Shown piece by piece: positions 43,700 through 57,700 of a DNA stretch of 64,000 bases (position 1 is its first letter; each line of letters begins with the position of its first letter). Source of the DNA: Zygaena filipendulae (taxonomy: Eukaryota; Arthropoda; Insecta; Lepidoptera; Zygaenidae). The stretch lies in contig OU015652.1 of the NCBI GenBank assembly GCA_907165275.2, positions 6,959,001 to 7,023,000 of the forward strand. Reading direction: 5' to 3'. The notes under the pieces were generated by a model that was given only the letters and a program-made list of their open reading frames with translations, ran no database searches and had not been told where the DNA came from. Made by a program: the position numbers and the translations under genes.

Positions 43700-43805
43700 A
43701 TTGAATTGAGAACCTCCTCCTTTTTTGGAAGTCGGTTAAAAAGAAGTATTTTGTTATTTTTAGCTATTTAGTTTTGTGTTTTTGGAAGACGGTTTTTATT
43801 TTTTT
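43700..43805. repeat. Fragment related to the fold-back element
   Basis: ccttttttggaagtcggtta and attttgttatttttagctat, then gtgtttttggaagacggttt, match the right arm of 29857-30240. Confidence 0.55.
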
Positions 43806-43894
43806 GTTAAAATTTTTTGCCATTGTCGTAACGAATAAAGTTTCATTTCATTTCATTTAATTTCAAGGAGTGTTTTCAATATAATTATTTATCT

Positions 43895-44015
43895 TTTATG
43901 TCATAGGGGGCAAACGGGCAAGTGGTACACCGGTAAGCCGCCGCCCATGGACATCTGCAATACCTACCAGAAGGCATGCAGGTGCGTTGCCGACGCGGAA
44001 TAGGGATGGGATAAA
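43895..44015 (+). repeat. Interspersed repeat family C, copy 2
   Basis: catagggggcaaacgggcaa, then ccgccgcccatggacatctg and aaggcatgcaggtgcgttgc, matching 23490-23640 in the same orientation. Confidence 0.6.
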
Positions 44016-44298
44016 TATCAATAATGAATACCTAAATGGACAGTAAATAAGTTGAAAACACAGTTAAGTAATTATTTTTATTATTATTTTATTGCTTAGT
44101 TTAGGGTTAATTAGACCACTTTGTATTAATATAATTAGCTCTACCTTTACAATGACAAAATAAGTTAATTTCTTTCCAAATTAGGTAACTTTCTACAATT
44201 GAACATACCTAAAGATCATCTTATAGACTCTAGATTAGGAATGATAAAAAAACATTCATAATGTAGGTAAACATTTATTATGTATATCTACTTAAATT

Positions 44299-44684
44299 TG
44301 TGGGCGTCCAAACAAAAAGTACCAGTAGTGGGGTAGGTATTCAGTTAATAGGTAGTAGGTACTAGATTCGGTATCTAGTCTAGAATAGTCAATTGATAGT
44401 AAGGATTGAAAAAAATATTCAAAAACTATCAGACGTTTGAAAGTTGGAATTCTGAAAAAGCTGCTTAATTGAGAAAAAGCATTTTAAAAGTTTGAGTGAA
44501 AAAAAAAACACACTTCTACTTGCTAGTTATATAGATTTTTATATATTATAGTAGATATGAAATTGTACAAAATTGAGCATTTATTATATTAATCAATTAA
44601 AATCGCGGACACAATTTTTTCACCCAACTATACAATACTTCTCATATCTCGGAAACTATAGACCGTTTTGCTTGGACGCCCACA
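44299..44684. mobile_element. 386-bp TIR element
   Basis: The ends are 19-bp inverted repeats with one mismatch: tgtgggcgtccaaacaaaa and ttttgcttggacgcccaca. The interior is AT-rich without an ORF. No clear target duplication was found. Confidence 0.75.
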
Positions 44685-44930
44685 TTATTATTGTATTACT
44701 TAGAGAGAAGTAGTCATCTGTTTGTACTTATCAACCTAAGAGTATCTTAATTTATAGGTACCTACTTACCTACTTTTATTGTCTCGATACTTACTTATGT
44801 ACGTGTATGTTAAATAACGGTCCTTACTTTTTTTCTACTTACCTACGTTTCATAATGTGTTTGTTCGTATGTTTTTTTTGCAAACTTCCATGTCACAAGT
44901 CACAAGCTACGTCACGTTTATTTGCTACTA

Positions 44931-45220
44931 GCTGTGCCCCGAGGTTTCACTCGCATGAAACGTTTTCAAATAACAACTTTTTTCCATCCGATGAAACAAA
45001 GCCTATAATATTTTGCTCCTGGCTAAGTTTAATCTACCACTGAAAACCGCATGACAATCCGTTCAGTGGATGCGGAGATTATCGCGAACAGACAGACAGA
45101 AAATAATTTAAAAAACTTTTTTTTAGGCTTGGTTACTCTTCTTTTATCACCCCTCTCAATTTTTGGTAAAAATATTCAATGCACAAGTACAGAATCGCGG
45201 ATTCTACTCTTTTATTATAG
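44931..45220 (-). repeat. Helitron-like family copy, longer variant
   Basis: actagctgtgccccgaggtt, then tcactcgcatgaaacg, aaacaaagcctataatattt, aaccgcatgacaatccgttc and cgcgaacagacagacagaaa. The body differs from the aaaagtaccctatg type and matches the copy at 47491, so it represents a second subfamily. Confidence 0.6.
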
Positions 45221-45742
45221 TAGGTATATATTTATTTTTTCCAAAAACACGTTTTAAACCGCGGGGAACCTAGTGGCCTTTAAAGTAAACCCTAAATTTA
45301 CTTTTTTAATTGCTTGCTATGAAATAGGAACCAATCATTATTTGAAGAAAAAAGAAATTATAACATTAATAGGAATATTAAATCGTGCTCCTAAGATATA
45401 GGCAAGCAACACGAGCCTTAAACTTTCCTAAGGAAGGGGTAAGGTTCATTTTTCAATAGGACAAAATAGTCCAAAAAGAAAGGGAAGTTAAATGCCAAAT
45501 AGTATCATAGTAGATACCTACCTACCTACGTATATAATAATTAGCTTATAATTAAAAAGCTCTAAATGTTGAGTTCGACTGCTATAAATACTTGCTATTC
45601 AAAAGACTTTCAAAGGATTAAATTTTAAAAACCCGATATTTCAGTCCGATTGCTGTCGGCACAGTTTTTTTTATGTCGACTTTAAGAACTCCGAACTCCA
45701 ATTGAACGCAGTCAAAACTCGATATGATCATGTAATATCAAA

Positions 45743-48700
45743 TCATCCGGGATTCAGATTGTCAACGATCGCTTTAACAGCCATCCATGTCTCTCGTGCT
45801 GTTGAAACTATTTGTGATCCTGGCAGCAGAAAGCCATATTGTCCAATGGGGTCCGGCAGTTCGATGTGGTAAGGGAATTTGATCCCTAGCCGTGCTGCCC
45901 AGTCATGCGACATTCCCGACGCGGGTTGGTGAATCTCAGATACTGTTCCTACCTGCAGAAAACGTTACAGAATTAATATTTTGGATATCTTGATCCCTGT
46001 GTTAATTTCCAATCAATCTACATTTGTCCACGTGCGATGAAACTTTGGTGGGTTGTTGTTGTGCTCGTACTGAGAAAGGTTTTGACAGAAACAAAAAAAT
46101 CGTAACGTGTTTCAGGCATAGCTATATAGTCATGCATTTTACTGAACAGCCGAAAAAGGAACAGCAGAGCTAAAATTGTAGGTACGTTGCGTGCATAACA
46201 ACAAAAATATTTACCGTTAAACAACAAAATTTAACGGTAAGGTTTCAGGGCTACCTGAAGCAAAATTTGTCGATCGTGATTTTACAATGTACCTACCTGG
46301 TAGACGAAGGAAAATACGTACAAATATTAATAGTTTCATGTGAAAGTTACCTTATACTTAGTGCCATGAACGTCTGCTAAAGCTGCGGTGGCCAGTTTAC
46401 TCATTTCCATAAGCTCGCCAGTATCAGCAAAATTTTTGTCGTGATTGCTGGGCACTAGCCAGGCTTGGGAGTACGCGTGAAACGACATGTAAACCTGTTG
46501 GTATAGAATTTGTCAAGGAACATTGACATTAAAGCCATTGCGTAGATGTATCAATGACAGCATATTGGTCCAGTGGGTAAAAAACCGAAACGCTACGCCA
46601 GATGTCGCGGGTTCAATCCGTTAGGGTAAACATTTATCATCACATAAATTTTATGAGATGATATTTGCGTTTAACCTATGTCTGAGTGTATACATATAGT
46701 AGGTATATCTATAATATTATATGTAGGCGCAGGTATTAACCGCTGCCTATTGTGTGGACCCCTCTAAACCACTTTACAACTGGCGGGAAACACTCCTGTG
46801 GGAACTAATGGGGAGTCAGAGGTGTTGAGAGGTTGATACGCTTTCTTCGAAGTTACGACGTTATGTCATATCATCCCTTATATACATATAAGCTCTGGTA
46901 ATTCCACTTTGGGCGGCCAATAAAGGTAAGCTGTAAGCAGGAATCCTGACCTACCTAGGTACTCTTTGGAGCACTTTTACGTGGTGTCATTACTCACTCA
47001 TCAACACCTTATTATTATTATAACAAAAACTGAAACTAAATCCCACCAAAAAAATTTCCTGTAAAATGTTGTCAAGACGAGACCATATGACTCGCACTGC
47101 CAAAAAGTCATCAGATCTCTTGTAGAGCCAAGCTGCTAACTATTCATGTCCTAACTCTGCAAGGCCACATATTTTGACTAAGGTGTAGAGTTTGTGAAGT
47201 GAGGCCATGTACAGTGGGGACGTGTAGAGTTAGAAGCTTGGCTCTACAAGAGATCTGATGACTTTTAATTACGAACCTTGGCGAGGGCACTACCGTGTCC
47301 CTAGATACCCACAATACACAACCAGAGACGCATTAACATTCTCAAAAAATTCTCAAAAAAATAGAACCACAAATTGAAATCTGTGAAGAACCTGTAGTTT
47401 TTTTTCGGTGAGTACATCTTTTTTAAAACAGTTTCATGTCATTCATACATAGGTTTAAGTAGGTACGAAATGGGCCGATTATTAATTACTAGCTATACCC
47501 CGCGGTTTCACCCGCGTGAAAGGTTTATATACAACAACTTTTTTCCCGACATTCGATTTCAATGAAACAAAGCCTATATGTAGCTCCAAGCTAAGCTTAA
47601 TCTAGGTACCTCTGGAAACCGCATGAAAATCCGTTCAGTAGGTTCGGAGATTATCGCGAACAGACAGACAGACAGACAGAAAAGAATTTTAAAAACTCTT
47701 TTTTTGTGGTTGGTTACTCTTCTTTTATCACTCCCGGTCAAAATTTGTCAAAAATTTTCAATGTACAGAATCGCGGATTCTACTCTTTTATTATATAGTA
47801 TAGATTATGGATCCGTGATTCCGTAATAGACAAGGTTGCCTGGGTTAATAAGCGGACCAGCGGCGATGCCGATGACCGATGTACCTAATGAAAACCATTT
47901 ACGGAACATTTATTTATATTACAATTCTAGCTGTTTCCTGCGGTTTCACTCACTTTAAATTACAGGGAATTACCGCGGAAACTCCGTGAAATCTTGTCTT
48001 AGATGACTATAAACGATCTACTTCATAGGTGAAGTAGGTACTGCTTTACCGAGACAGCAACACTAAGGCCATCCTGTGACAACTGACGAACTTAATGCCT
48101 TGTGGCATTCTCTTCCAGTTAAACATTGGGTAGACAGAGAGATATAGAAGATGAAGTGTGCACTGTGCAACCTACGAAAAAGTTTTACTATCTATGTATT
48201 TATTACTAACACCTATACATGCCATGTTGATGAAATGATATTTTGGAGGTAGGTATTAGGTACCTAATAAGAATTTGGTACTATTTTATAGTAGGTATCA
48301 TTATTACCTACATTTAAAGTAAAAGTTTAGCCGAAAGTTTGAAAGGAATGGTTGATGGATGCATGTTTCACACTTCACCACATCATAAAATTGAAGTGAC
48401 GATATTCATATCGAACGAATGCACCTACTTACCTGCCTAATACTAAATAGAAAATAATATTATGAAAGCGACGATGCAGTTACGACAATTTCTACCGATA
48501 TTGTGTGCGGTCTCCGAGTTATATGGTTTACATACAAGAACGAATGATATATAAGTAGGTACGAGTAAATTGCTAAGCTTCGAGAGAATAACTTAGAAAT
48601 TATAATTTATATTTGTTCTTGTTTTCACGATGTACCTGTTATCTTTATTCGATAAATAATTATTGGAATATTTATTAATGATCGTGTAACTCTATTGAGA

Positions 48701-51700
48701 CCACTTCGCATATAATAGGGATGTGGACTACTTTTGAAAATAAAAATTCTAATTAGTCCGTCAGTTAGAAAATAAAAAAACAAAAGACACGTATTTTTTG
48801 CTTTTTTAAATAAATTAAAATACATATACAAAGATAAAGCGCATTAAAGTTAAGGGTGAGGGGTTCGTGACGTCACTAACCGCTAATACCGCCATACAAA
48901 CTGTCAGAATAGTGACGTCACGCGAAATTTCAACTCAATATATCACCGTTATTTTTTGATTACGTAAAAAAAGAAAAAATACGTGTCCAATATTTTTTAA
49001 TAATCTACAAGACGGACTAAAAAATAAAAATTAGTCCACATGCCCATTGTAAGTATTTAAGAAGATAGTTTATAGCTATGTCAGGAGTTCCCGGGGAAAT
49101 CTAAAAATATACTATTCACCGTAGGGAAACCAAAGAATGAGTACGAATTTTTTATTTCCTCGATAAAAATCTGATAACTTCTCAAAGTGAAAATGGTGAT
49201 AGGAACTAGGAACTCGTTTGCACGGCCGCGTGTCTGGTGGGTGGATGCGGTAAATGGACAATTAGTGCAATCGCATGTAATTGTGCACCTCGTTATGTAT
49301 GTTGTCGATAAAATGAGTACGCGACATGCAATATAGAAAAGTTAAAGTCTTTACTCTACTATAACTATATAATTTTGAGCAAAGTAACTATTAGTCATGT
49401 AAGCCTATACGAGTATGTGTCTGTGAATGGAGAAAAAAAAATTGGAAAGTAATAGAATGTGACCTCAAACCTCACATTATCGATTGATTCATATGATTCA
49501 GAAATAGATTCTGAGTGGTACTTATGTTTCTCATAATATCTATATATTTTATAGCGTAAGGTCACTACTCACTCACTGTCTAAACACGAAATCTCGAAAA
49601 CTACTTGACCTATGAAACTGCTAAGAACGGATTTCACGGAGTTTCCACTTCGCGAGAACTCCCAAATTAACACGGGTGCTGGTAAAACCGCGAGAAACGG
49701 CTAGTTATAAATAATATTAAGCTAGATGCACTGAAAGTTCAATGAAGCCTGCAGTAGGTACTGTTAAAATTATTGAAATATATTGTAACTGACATTTTAT
49801 GTTGTTACTGAAAATTTATAATATCACTAGCTGTGCCCCGCGGTTTCACCCGCGTGAGTTTCGGGATTCCCGCAGGAACTCCCTTTAGGGGGATGAGAAA
49901 TAGATGTTGTCCGATTCTCAGACATATTGAATATGCATACAAAATTTCATGAGAATCTGTCAAGCCGTTTCGGAGGAGTATATGGGAACGAACATTGCGA
50001 CACGAGAATTTTATATGTATATTAGATTGGTTAGGTGGGTACTGACTTTAATTTGTCCGCGGTGTTCGGTTAAAAACTCGGAGACAGCCCGTGTCTCGGG
50101 CTCGCTGAAGGGATGCGCTCCCGCGTAATTTTCCGAGCACGGGTCTTGGGACGAGTCGTGCTTGCCCCACTTGTAGTCCCAATTACGATCTGCATCCACA
50201 CCGACACACTCCGTGCGTCCCCAATTCCATGGAAACCTGTAGATTAATGAAGAACTTCTTAACTGGGTTTTTAACTAAGTATAAAATATTTCGAGCCACC
50301 AAGGCGTTGAAGTAACACTTTCTCTTGCGTTATAAAGTAATTTACGGCAACATTAATAAATAACAACAGTGTTGTACCGTAACTTTGAAACAAGAAATCA
50401 GTAAACCTCATAGATACTTTAAGAGGTAGAGACTAGAGAGTATCCAAATAGGTACATGCATTTGTCTTGTAAACCAGTAGGTACTTTTGTTGTAGGTATA
50501 GGTACATAATGCAAACGTACATAATGCAAACGTGATGTGATTTTAATAGCAAATCATGCCAGCACATTAAACAAACCTAGGTCCGTATTAATAGTCAGGT
50601 CTCAAGTTGACGTACTCACTTGAGAACATCGGTGAGATGGTGTTCTAATTAATAAACGTTACTTAAGTATAAAACTGCTCATCATCTTGAGTAGACGGTC
50701 TCAAGTGAGTACCGCACGTATTAATAGACGAAACTCCAAACTCAAGATCATCATTTGACGTTTGATAAGTCTGGATCAACTGAGTCAAGTAAAACACGGA
50801 CTTGAGATCATCTTGAGTTTGTGCTACTATTAACGTTGTTGAATCAAAATGGATTTTGAAATTATTTTGAATAATATTAAGCACTACGATGTTATTGATA
50901 AGTACGAGGATTTATTCTGGACGTATCGTTTACCAAAAACGTACATTAGGAATCCTTATTTTCAATTATATTTGAATAATATTTCAAAATATCCAAGAAT
51001 ATATTTTTTTCTAAGCAAGAAAATATATGTTTTTTCGCCATCATATACGTTATATTCGGAAAAAATTAATTCGGACAAAACGAAAAGTGAAAAACTTTAG
51101 AATTTAGCGCGCCAATAGCTATTATTTTTTAGCTCGCAAGAGCGGGCAGGCAAAGGGACTAAGCCGTATACAGCCTTGTCTATTGCAACGCATTTCCTTT
51201 TTACCATATTTGAAGTAAAATTAAATTTTTTATTCAGAATTTAATGCAGAATTTAAATATTTTATGTTTAAAAATTATTTTATGACATAATCATTAGTAA
51301 TAGTGCAATTTCAATTAAAAAATTGCATTTTGTGCAGTAGCTGTAACGGAACGAATTCAATCTATTTTGACGTTTGTTGAGTCGGTCTCAAATGAGATGG
51401 CGAATGACAATCTCAAATGAAACCGCCTCAAGATAGCTTTATTAATTAGCACATGTTCTCACGTCTTAAGACGGTATCAAGTAGTCATGTACTTGAGCTC
51501 GTACTTGAGAACTGACTATTAATACGGACCCTACTCTAGTTAACCATTATCTACCCCGTACCTATCTACCTATATGGCAAAAGTTTTAAATACCACACAA
51601 AAAAAGTTTGGATATCTGCAGCAATATAGGTATTGCTGTTAAAAAGATAAGAAGGGATATCCGGTGCGCAGTGTAAATAACTTTTTCGTGAATGTAGGTA

Positions 51701-54700
51701 GTGATGTTTTCCAGCTTTTAAAGGTTTAGAAAGTAATACAAATAAAAAACCATATTACTGATAAAATGTGGCTACGCCGCGCCGAAGTCAAGCATCGTCT
51801 TACTTAAGGTTCCTACCTATTTTTACACTTACTAAAGTAGGTACTTTAAACATGAGTCATCACCCAAATTTGAATTAAAGGCGCGCACGGCATTAATGTA
51901 GTATTTAGTTAAATATCTAAATAAGCGTAATTTTTTTTTAAATAGGCAGAAATAGAATAGTTACGTACACACATTAGATGAAGATATAACCGATAATAAA
52001 TAATCAGAGCCAAGAAAACCATCAGATATAAAAAAATAAATTTTGCATTGCACTTCCTTGTAGCGGTAGAAAACAGTGATTTTATTTTAAACATAAACGG
52101 AGTCGGTTGGTTTCTTTGAAGAACCCAAATACCACGTGGGCCGAGCGACCGCAGGAACCAAGAACCTAGTTTTAGGTATATGAAAGCATTATGAAAGTAA
52201 CCACAGCAATAACTTTGTGTTCAATTCGACTATTTTTGCACACAATTGGAAGATTTCATCTCTTTCGATTCTTTGATCTTTTTTCTTTTCTAATATTATA
52301 TTTCGTAAAAATCGCGTTCGTTAACCACTATAGACTGGTCCCACCATGCTGTCAAAATTAAATAATATTACCCACAGAAGTTGGATTTTAATTTTATACC
52401 AACCAGCCAACGAAATAGTCGTCGGAGTGATCCGGGAGTCGCGAGCGAGTCTTTCTCCAAAGCCGGTCGTGCGTGTGTGAATGTTCATAGCCATCTGGGT
52501 TCAGCACTGGCATTATGTAGAAATCCACTTGCTTCAACAACGCCTGATCTCTATCTAGACAATAATAGATATAACATTATCAGAATATCATCTTTCTAAA
52601 GGTTAAGAAGTGAACCATCCATATCAGCCATCAACTGTCTAAATCAGTATTTTTTCAACCTGTGAGTTGCGACCCCCTGGGGGGTCCCGAAGTCTCTGTA
52701 CCGAGGTCGCAAAGGTCGCAAAAACTACCTCAATAAAAAAAACGATAAAGTTTAAAAATATAGATTGTATGGATTGAATATTTGTAACATAATGAAATAC
52801 CTACAGAAAAAAAGCGCAGATTGCGAGATATTATTTCATACTAAAGGGATCGTGTCATGAAAAAGGTTGAAAAACACCAACTGGTCTAAATAAATGTAAA
52901 AAAAATATAAAGGTAGAATCGCTGTAGACAATAAACATGACCGCATAAAGTATTATCCCAGTGATTATAAAAATGATTAATTTATGTATGAAGAGGAGTT
53001 CTCATCTTTTATATTTTTACATTTTTTAGCAAAACATCATCAACATTGACGTAAATAAAAGTTGGGTCGTCTGTTTCATTTGGCGACCGAGCTTGGCTTC
53101 GGCTTGGGGCTTCGTGTTTTCCGAGTGGATTTGCTTTTATTGACACGATATTGCGTTAGAAAAAAAAAACGTGAAAACTGATTTTTCAGGGTTATCTAGA
53201 TACTTAGTAAGAAAATATTATCTAAATACAAAAATTTGTCCAAATCAGAATAAGAGTCGTTTGCGAGAAAATAAATATAATATATTATGACCTATGCATA
53301 ATTTATTTTCTGCATGAATTGCTTACAAGTTTTACTTACTTATGCCCATTTCACCCTCAACGAGCGTGTGCAGCATCCACGTGACGACGGCTGGCGAGAC
53401 CCACTCTCGCGCGTGCGCCCCGCCCTCCAGCCACACCGCAGGCTTCATGCGCGAGCGCAGCTTCCGCTTCTTATTGCTGCCAGATTGATCCACCTCGCTG
53501 TCATTGGTTGCAAGTGACACCTTGAACAGAGAAATAAATGGATCAAAATGGATGAATTAGATATATGGTTATGCCCTCAGATAAATTATTTTTTGTGTGT
53601 TATATTATCATACATTTACACAAAAGCACACATAGATATACCGAACTTTCCGCGGATACTCTGAAAGTAATGCGAGTGAAACCGCGCGGAACAGCTAGCC
53701 TAGTTTGTATAGATAAAAGGAATCAATTGCCTTCACAGGGCATCACTTGAGAAACGCTAGATCAATGTTGCTGTTATTTTTTGGAGTTTATTGGAGTTTA
53801 CTTCTTAAGAATCGATTTGCTTATACAAGCCCGGGATATGAAAATTTATGGGGAGTAAAATCAAACGTTATGCGTTATGGTCCAGCCGGCAGCCAACGCC
53901 TTGATTTTCAGCGTCTAATAACAGGCTGAATCTTTGTAAGTGGGTTCCGTTCGACGAGAGCTTTTCCTCTGTGAAAATTATCGAAACGGGTAGCTAATGA
54001 AGTGTGCAGGCGAAAAACGTGGCGATTTGGTGGGGGTGTCGAAATTGTCTAACAAATTTTCCACCGGTGAAAGTGAAAACCTTATTTTCTTTTTACCTCC
54101 TAATCTTCAAAACCCAGTAAGTAAGTCTCAAGGACGCTCGAGTAGGTAAGTCAACTCAGCCCGCTCGAACTCAGCCCGCGCCCTGAGTTGACCTAATGAA
54201 TGTTTTGAATCGGGCTATATTTTATGATTTGTATATATACGAACAAAAGTGTTTAACATTATAGATTTACGAAAACAATAGTGCATCCACAAAGGGGTTG
54301 TCCATTAATCACGTGATGTTTTTAGCAATTTTTTAACCCCTTCTCCACTGGTGATAAGTGAACGTTTCTATGGCAACTAGACATTGTAATCGTTGTTATT
54401 TACAAACTAGTTGTGCCCCGCGGTTTCACCCGCGTTAATTTCCCGCGGGAATTCCGGGATAAAAAGTACCCTATGTTTTAATCTGATGTATAAGCTATAT
54501 TATTGTAGTTTCATTTAATCCATCCAGTAGTTTTTGCGTGAAAGAGTAACAAACATCCATCCATCCATCCATCCATACATACTTACAAACTTTCGCGTTT
54601 ATAATATAAGTAGGATGAGCTGGCCAGATATGCGCAGTCGGAACCGCGTCATACATTGCATTGGCATTGGTATGGTTGGCACAAAATGCTTTCATAGATC

Positions 54701-57700
54701 GGTTCAGCGATTAGTATGGAAGTGCCTACTCATAAAACGTAGTGATTATTTGTTCAGTGCCGTGCTGCACCAATTTCGCAAATTATTATGGTTGGTTTGT
54801 TACTGTAAGGAGTAGAAGAATATGAAAAATATTTGGAGTTCCTGCGGGAATTCCGAAACACACGCGGGTGAAACCGCGGGGCGCAGTTAATTTAACATAA
54901 GCAGAGTTGTATGTTTATTTTACTCTCTGAAGCAGAGATAACAATATTAAGGAGTTACACTCCAGCCGTGCGTCGGAGCTGATACACACACTTTTTTTAC
55001 TGTGTTCGTATGTCGACAAGTTTTGTATGAAACATAATTTTTGAAAAATCAGCTGGAACATTCGGGAACGATAGTATTTTTAAACTCCCTAGAAATTTCG
55101 AAAACTGACCTATGAAGCCGAAAGGTTAAGGAAGGCAGTTTATGAGTCTGTAGAATTTACACTGAGGAAATCCGTGAGGAAGAGATATTAGATTGAATGT
55201 TTGTAACTTTATTCTCCTTTTGGAAATTAAATAGGTACCTACCTACATAAATAGTTTATCTTTTCGCTTTATACCTACTCTAAAAATATGCGTAAGTAAA
55301 GTGTGAAAATGAGATAATACCTACAAATTATTATGCTGATAAATTTGTATACTATGTTAGGAATAGCACAAAATGTATAGGTACGTAGTATGCACAGACA
55401 ACAACTAATGATATATGGACGCAGATAAGCAATAACATGTTAACCCACAAAATGAAGTTATTGATTCAGAACAATTTATTGAGAGTTAGAGAACGTTTTT
55501 TAATTGTGTGTGTACCTTATTACATTGTTTAAATAATTGTAACTAAATATTGAACATAAAAAATATTGACACAAAATTGCGCAATAATTTTTAAACTTTA
55601 ATTTACTCTAAATTTCTCCAGTGTGGGTTAACACACTATTGCTTATCTATGTCCATATAAGAAGTGACGAGCACCGTTGAAGACACCGCACACACGGTTG
55701 AAGAGAGAAGTGGCAAATTCTTGGTCGTGAGAGTTTTTTTCGAATGGATGGTTCAAGCGGACGTGACATAGCAAATTTTGATATTTTCGTGTCATTGTAG
55801 AATCGAAAAACCTTTTTTTATTATCTATAATAATAATAATCCACTTCACAACACACAGAACTCGACCCCAGACTAAGATATATACAAGAAATACTACATA
55901 CTTACTATATATACTTACACTGTCTTTTGTAAGGCATTTTTTTTACTAAATGCATGTGAAAGTACCTACCTACCTACGGTACATATGACAAGAAAAACGT
56001 TAATAATTTGTCTGTCTGTCTATCTGTTGGTTCCGGCTGATCTCCGAAATGGTTGGTGGATTTTGACGGAACTTTCACTGGCAGATAGTTGATGTTATGA
56101 GGAGTAGGTAAATTGGGGTACTATTTTTAGAGTTCCTCCGGGAATTCCGAAACTCATGCGGGTAAATCTAGCTAACATTCGATAACTGTTTTTTCGTTCG
56201 CGTAGCATTGGATGAACTCTTCAAACGTTCAAACACCGAACATAAAAACCCTTAATCGTTTATTAATATTAAAGTTGATAAAATATAATTAATATAGTAA
56301 TATACGTAGATTCGAGGCACTTGAAGAATCCGTTCTGAGTGGTTACTAGTTGTTTATGTATAAGTACAAGTAGGTATAAGTACATATACATATTTGTAAC
56401 CTACTTTATGTTTGTTTGCGGGTCCAAATTATTGGCTCAGATTTTATAATAAGTTATTTATGTTTTACGTTGATTTAGAGCCACTCTTTTGATTAAACAG
56501 TTTGACGGAACAGATATAGTTTAAAATTTGGATCCTAATTTTTATACATAAATAATTAGGAACTATTCGTTGCACCTCATGCTCCTCATAACCAAAAATC
56601 CCTAACTATGATCCTCAATCATCTACTATACATATACAAAATACTTTACAATATAAAGTAAGTACATACAACCAACTTTGGGGCTTGGTACTTGATAGTA
56701 TCCCCGCAAGATGAGTCAATGAAGCGATAATGGCGTGACCTTTCGTTATGAACTTAAATGTTCTATGAGCATTATCGGATAAAAGGAGACGATCACAAAA
56801 CGACTGAACCAATAGAGTTTGTAGAGTCAGGGCTTATAGGTAGAGTTATTTTTTACTTATTGTTATAAATGCGGTGCAGTCAAGAGCTTATAATTTAGAA
56901 TTGGGATAGACCCCGTGAGCGCAGCGCATATGCGGAGTTCAGCTAGGGGCTTGGCTCTACTAGAGATGTTATCTTTAACAGTGAAAGTATTTTGAACTGT
57001 TGAGTCTCGGCAACCAATTTTACTTGAAATATTTTCGGTGGGGTATAAATGGGTATAAATGACAGTTTAATAAATTTTGTAGTGTATGTTATATATTGAC
57101 TTATTTAAGGAAGAGCCGATAAAGAAAATAAATAATTGAACCTACCTCTAAACTTAAATAAATGTTGATAAAAACCGAAAAAGTTTGTTACTTATCTTTT
57201 TGCGTTCGATATAATTATATTGTGATATTATATACATATTTCGTAAGTAACCTTCACGGCCACCAGCGGGAGGCCCTCTGATGATCGTCCGAGCGGCACG
57301 AGCTCCACGATGTCGGCGTATGAATGTTGCAGGTACTCGAGGTATCGGAGAATGTCCGCGTAGCGGTGGTAGCGCCGCCATGTCATGGGGTGCCCGCGAG
57401 ACCGCTCAAGCTCCAATCTTTGCTTCTTCGAAAGTCGAGGGTTCTCAAAATTTATAGCATTCTAAAAAAAAATTAATTAAAAGGTGAATGAAATATTAAG
57501 TAGCATAAATAACGTAAGTAAATTATTAGTTATATAAACAGTTAATTCTGCTAAAAAATTTACGGTAAAAAAGTAAAGCGTGTCCACCGCATTAATAGAA
57601 GTTTAAATTTAATTCTGAAATCTTAATAATGTTAAAAAGACAGAATAATTGCAATAATTCTTTGGAAAGTTGTACGATTTGTGCGGCGTTTATTTTTTTG

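Larger units (their letters stand above)
41927..45742. other. Intergenic region between the SAM and carboxypeptidase genes
   Basis: Contains a decayed LINE fragment (42160-42620), nested palindromes (42640-42750), repeats of families B and C, a TIR element (44299-44684) and a Helitron-like copy (44931-45220). No intact gene was recognised. Confidence 0.6.
46495..50046. other. 3.5-kb carboxypeptidase intron
   Basis: Between the last two core exons before the C-terminus. It holds a SINE-like head (46555), a fold-back MITE (47103-47266), Helitron-like copies (47491, 47927, 49555, 49828) and the second tagtccgtc TIR element (48718-49044). Nothing coding was seen. Confidence 0.65.
50237..52403. 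other. Carboxypeptidase intron containing a 951-bp TIR element
   Basis: Apart from the element at 50580-51530 the intron is AT-rich with scattered tacctacctac repeats and no recognised feature. Confidence 0.6.
53521..57251. other. 3.7-kb carboxypeptidase intron
   Basis: Contains Helitron-like pieces (53575, 54409, 54800, 55985), a (CCAT)n run at 54555-54576 and a TA-flanked TIR element (55414-55657). The remainder is AT-rich and without recognised content. Confidence 0.6.
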
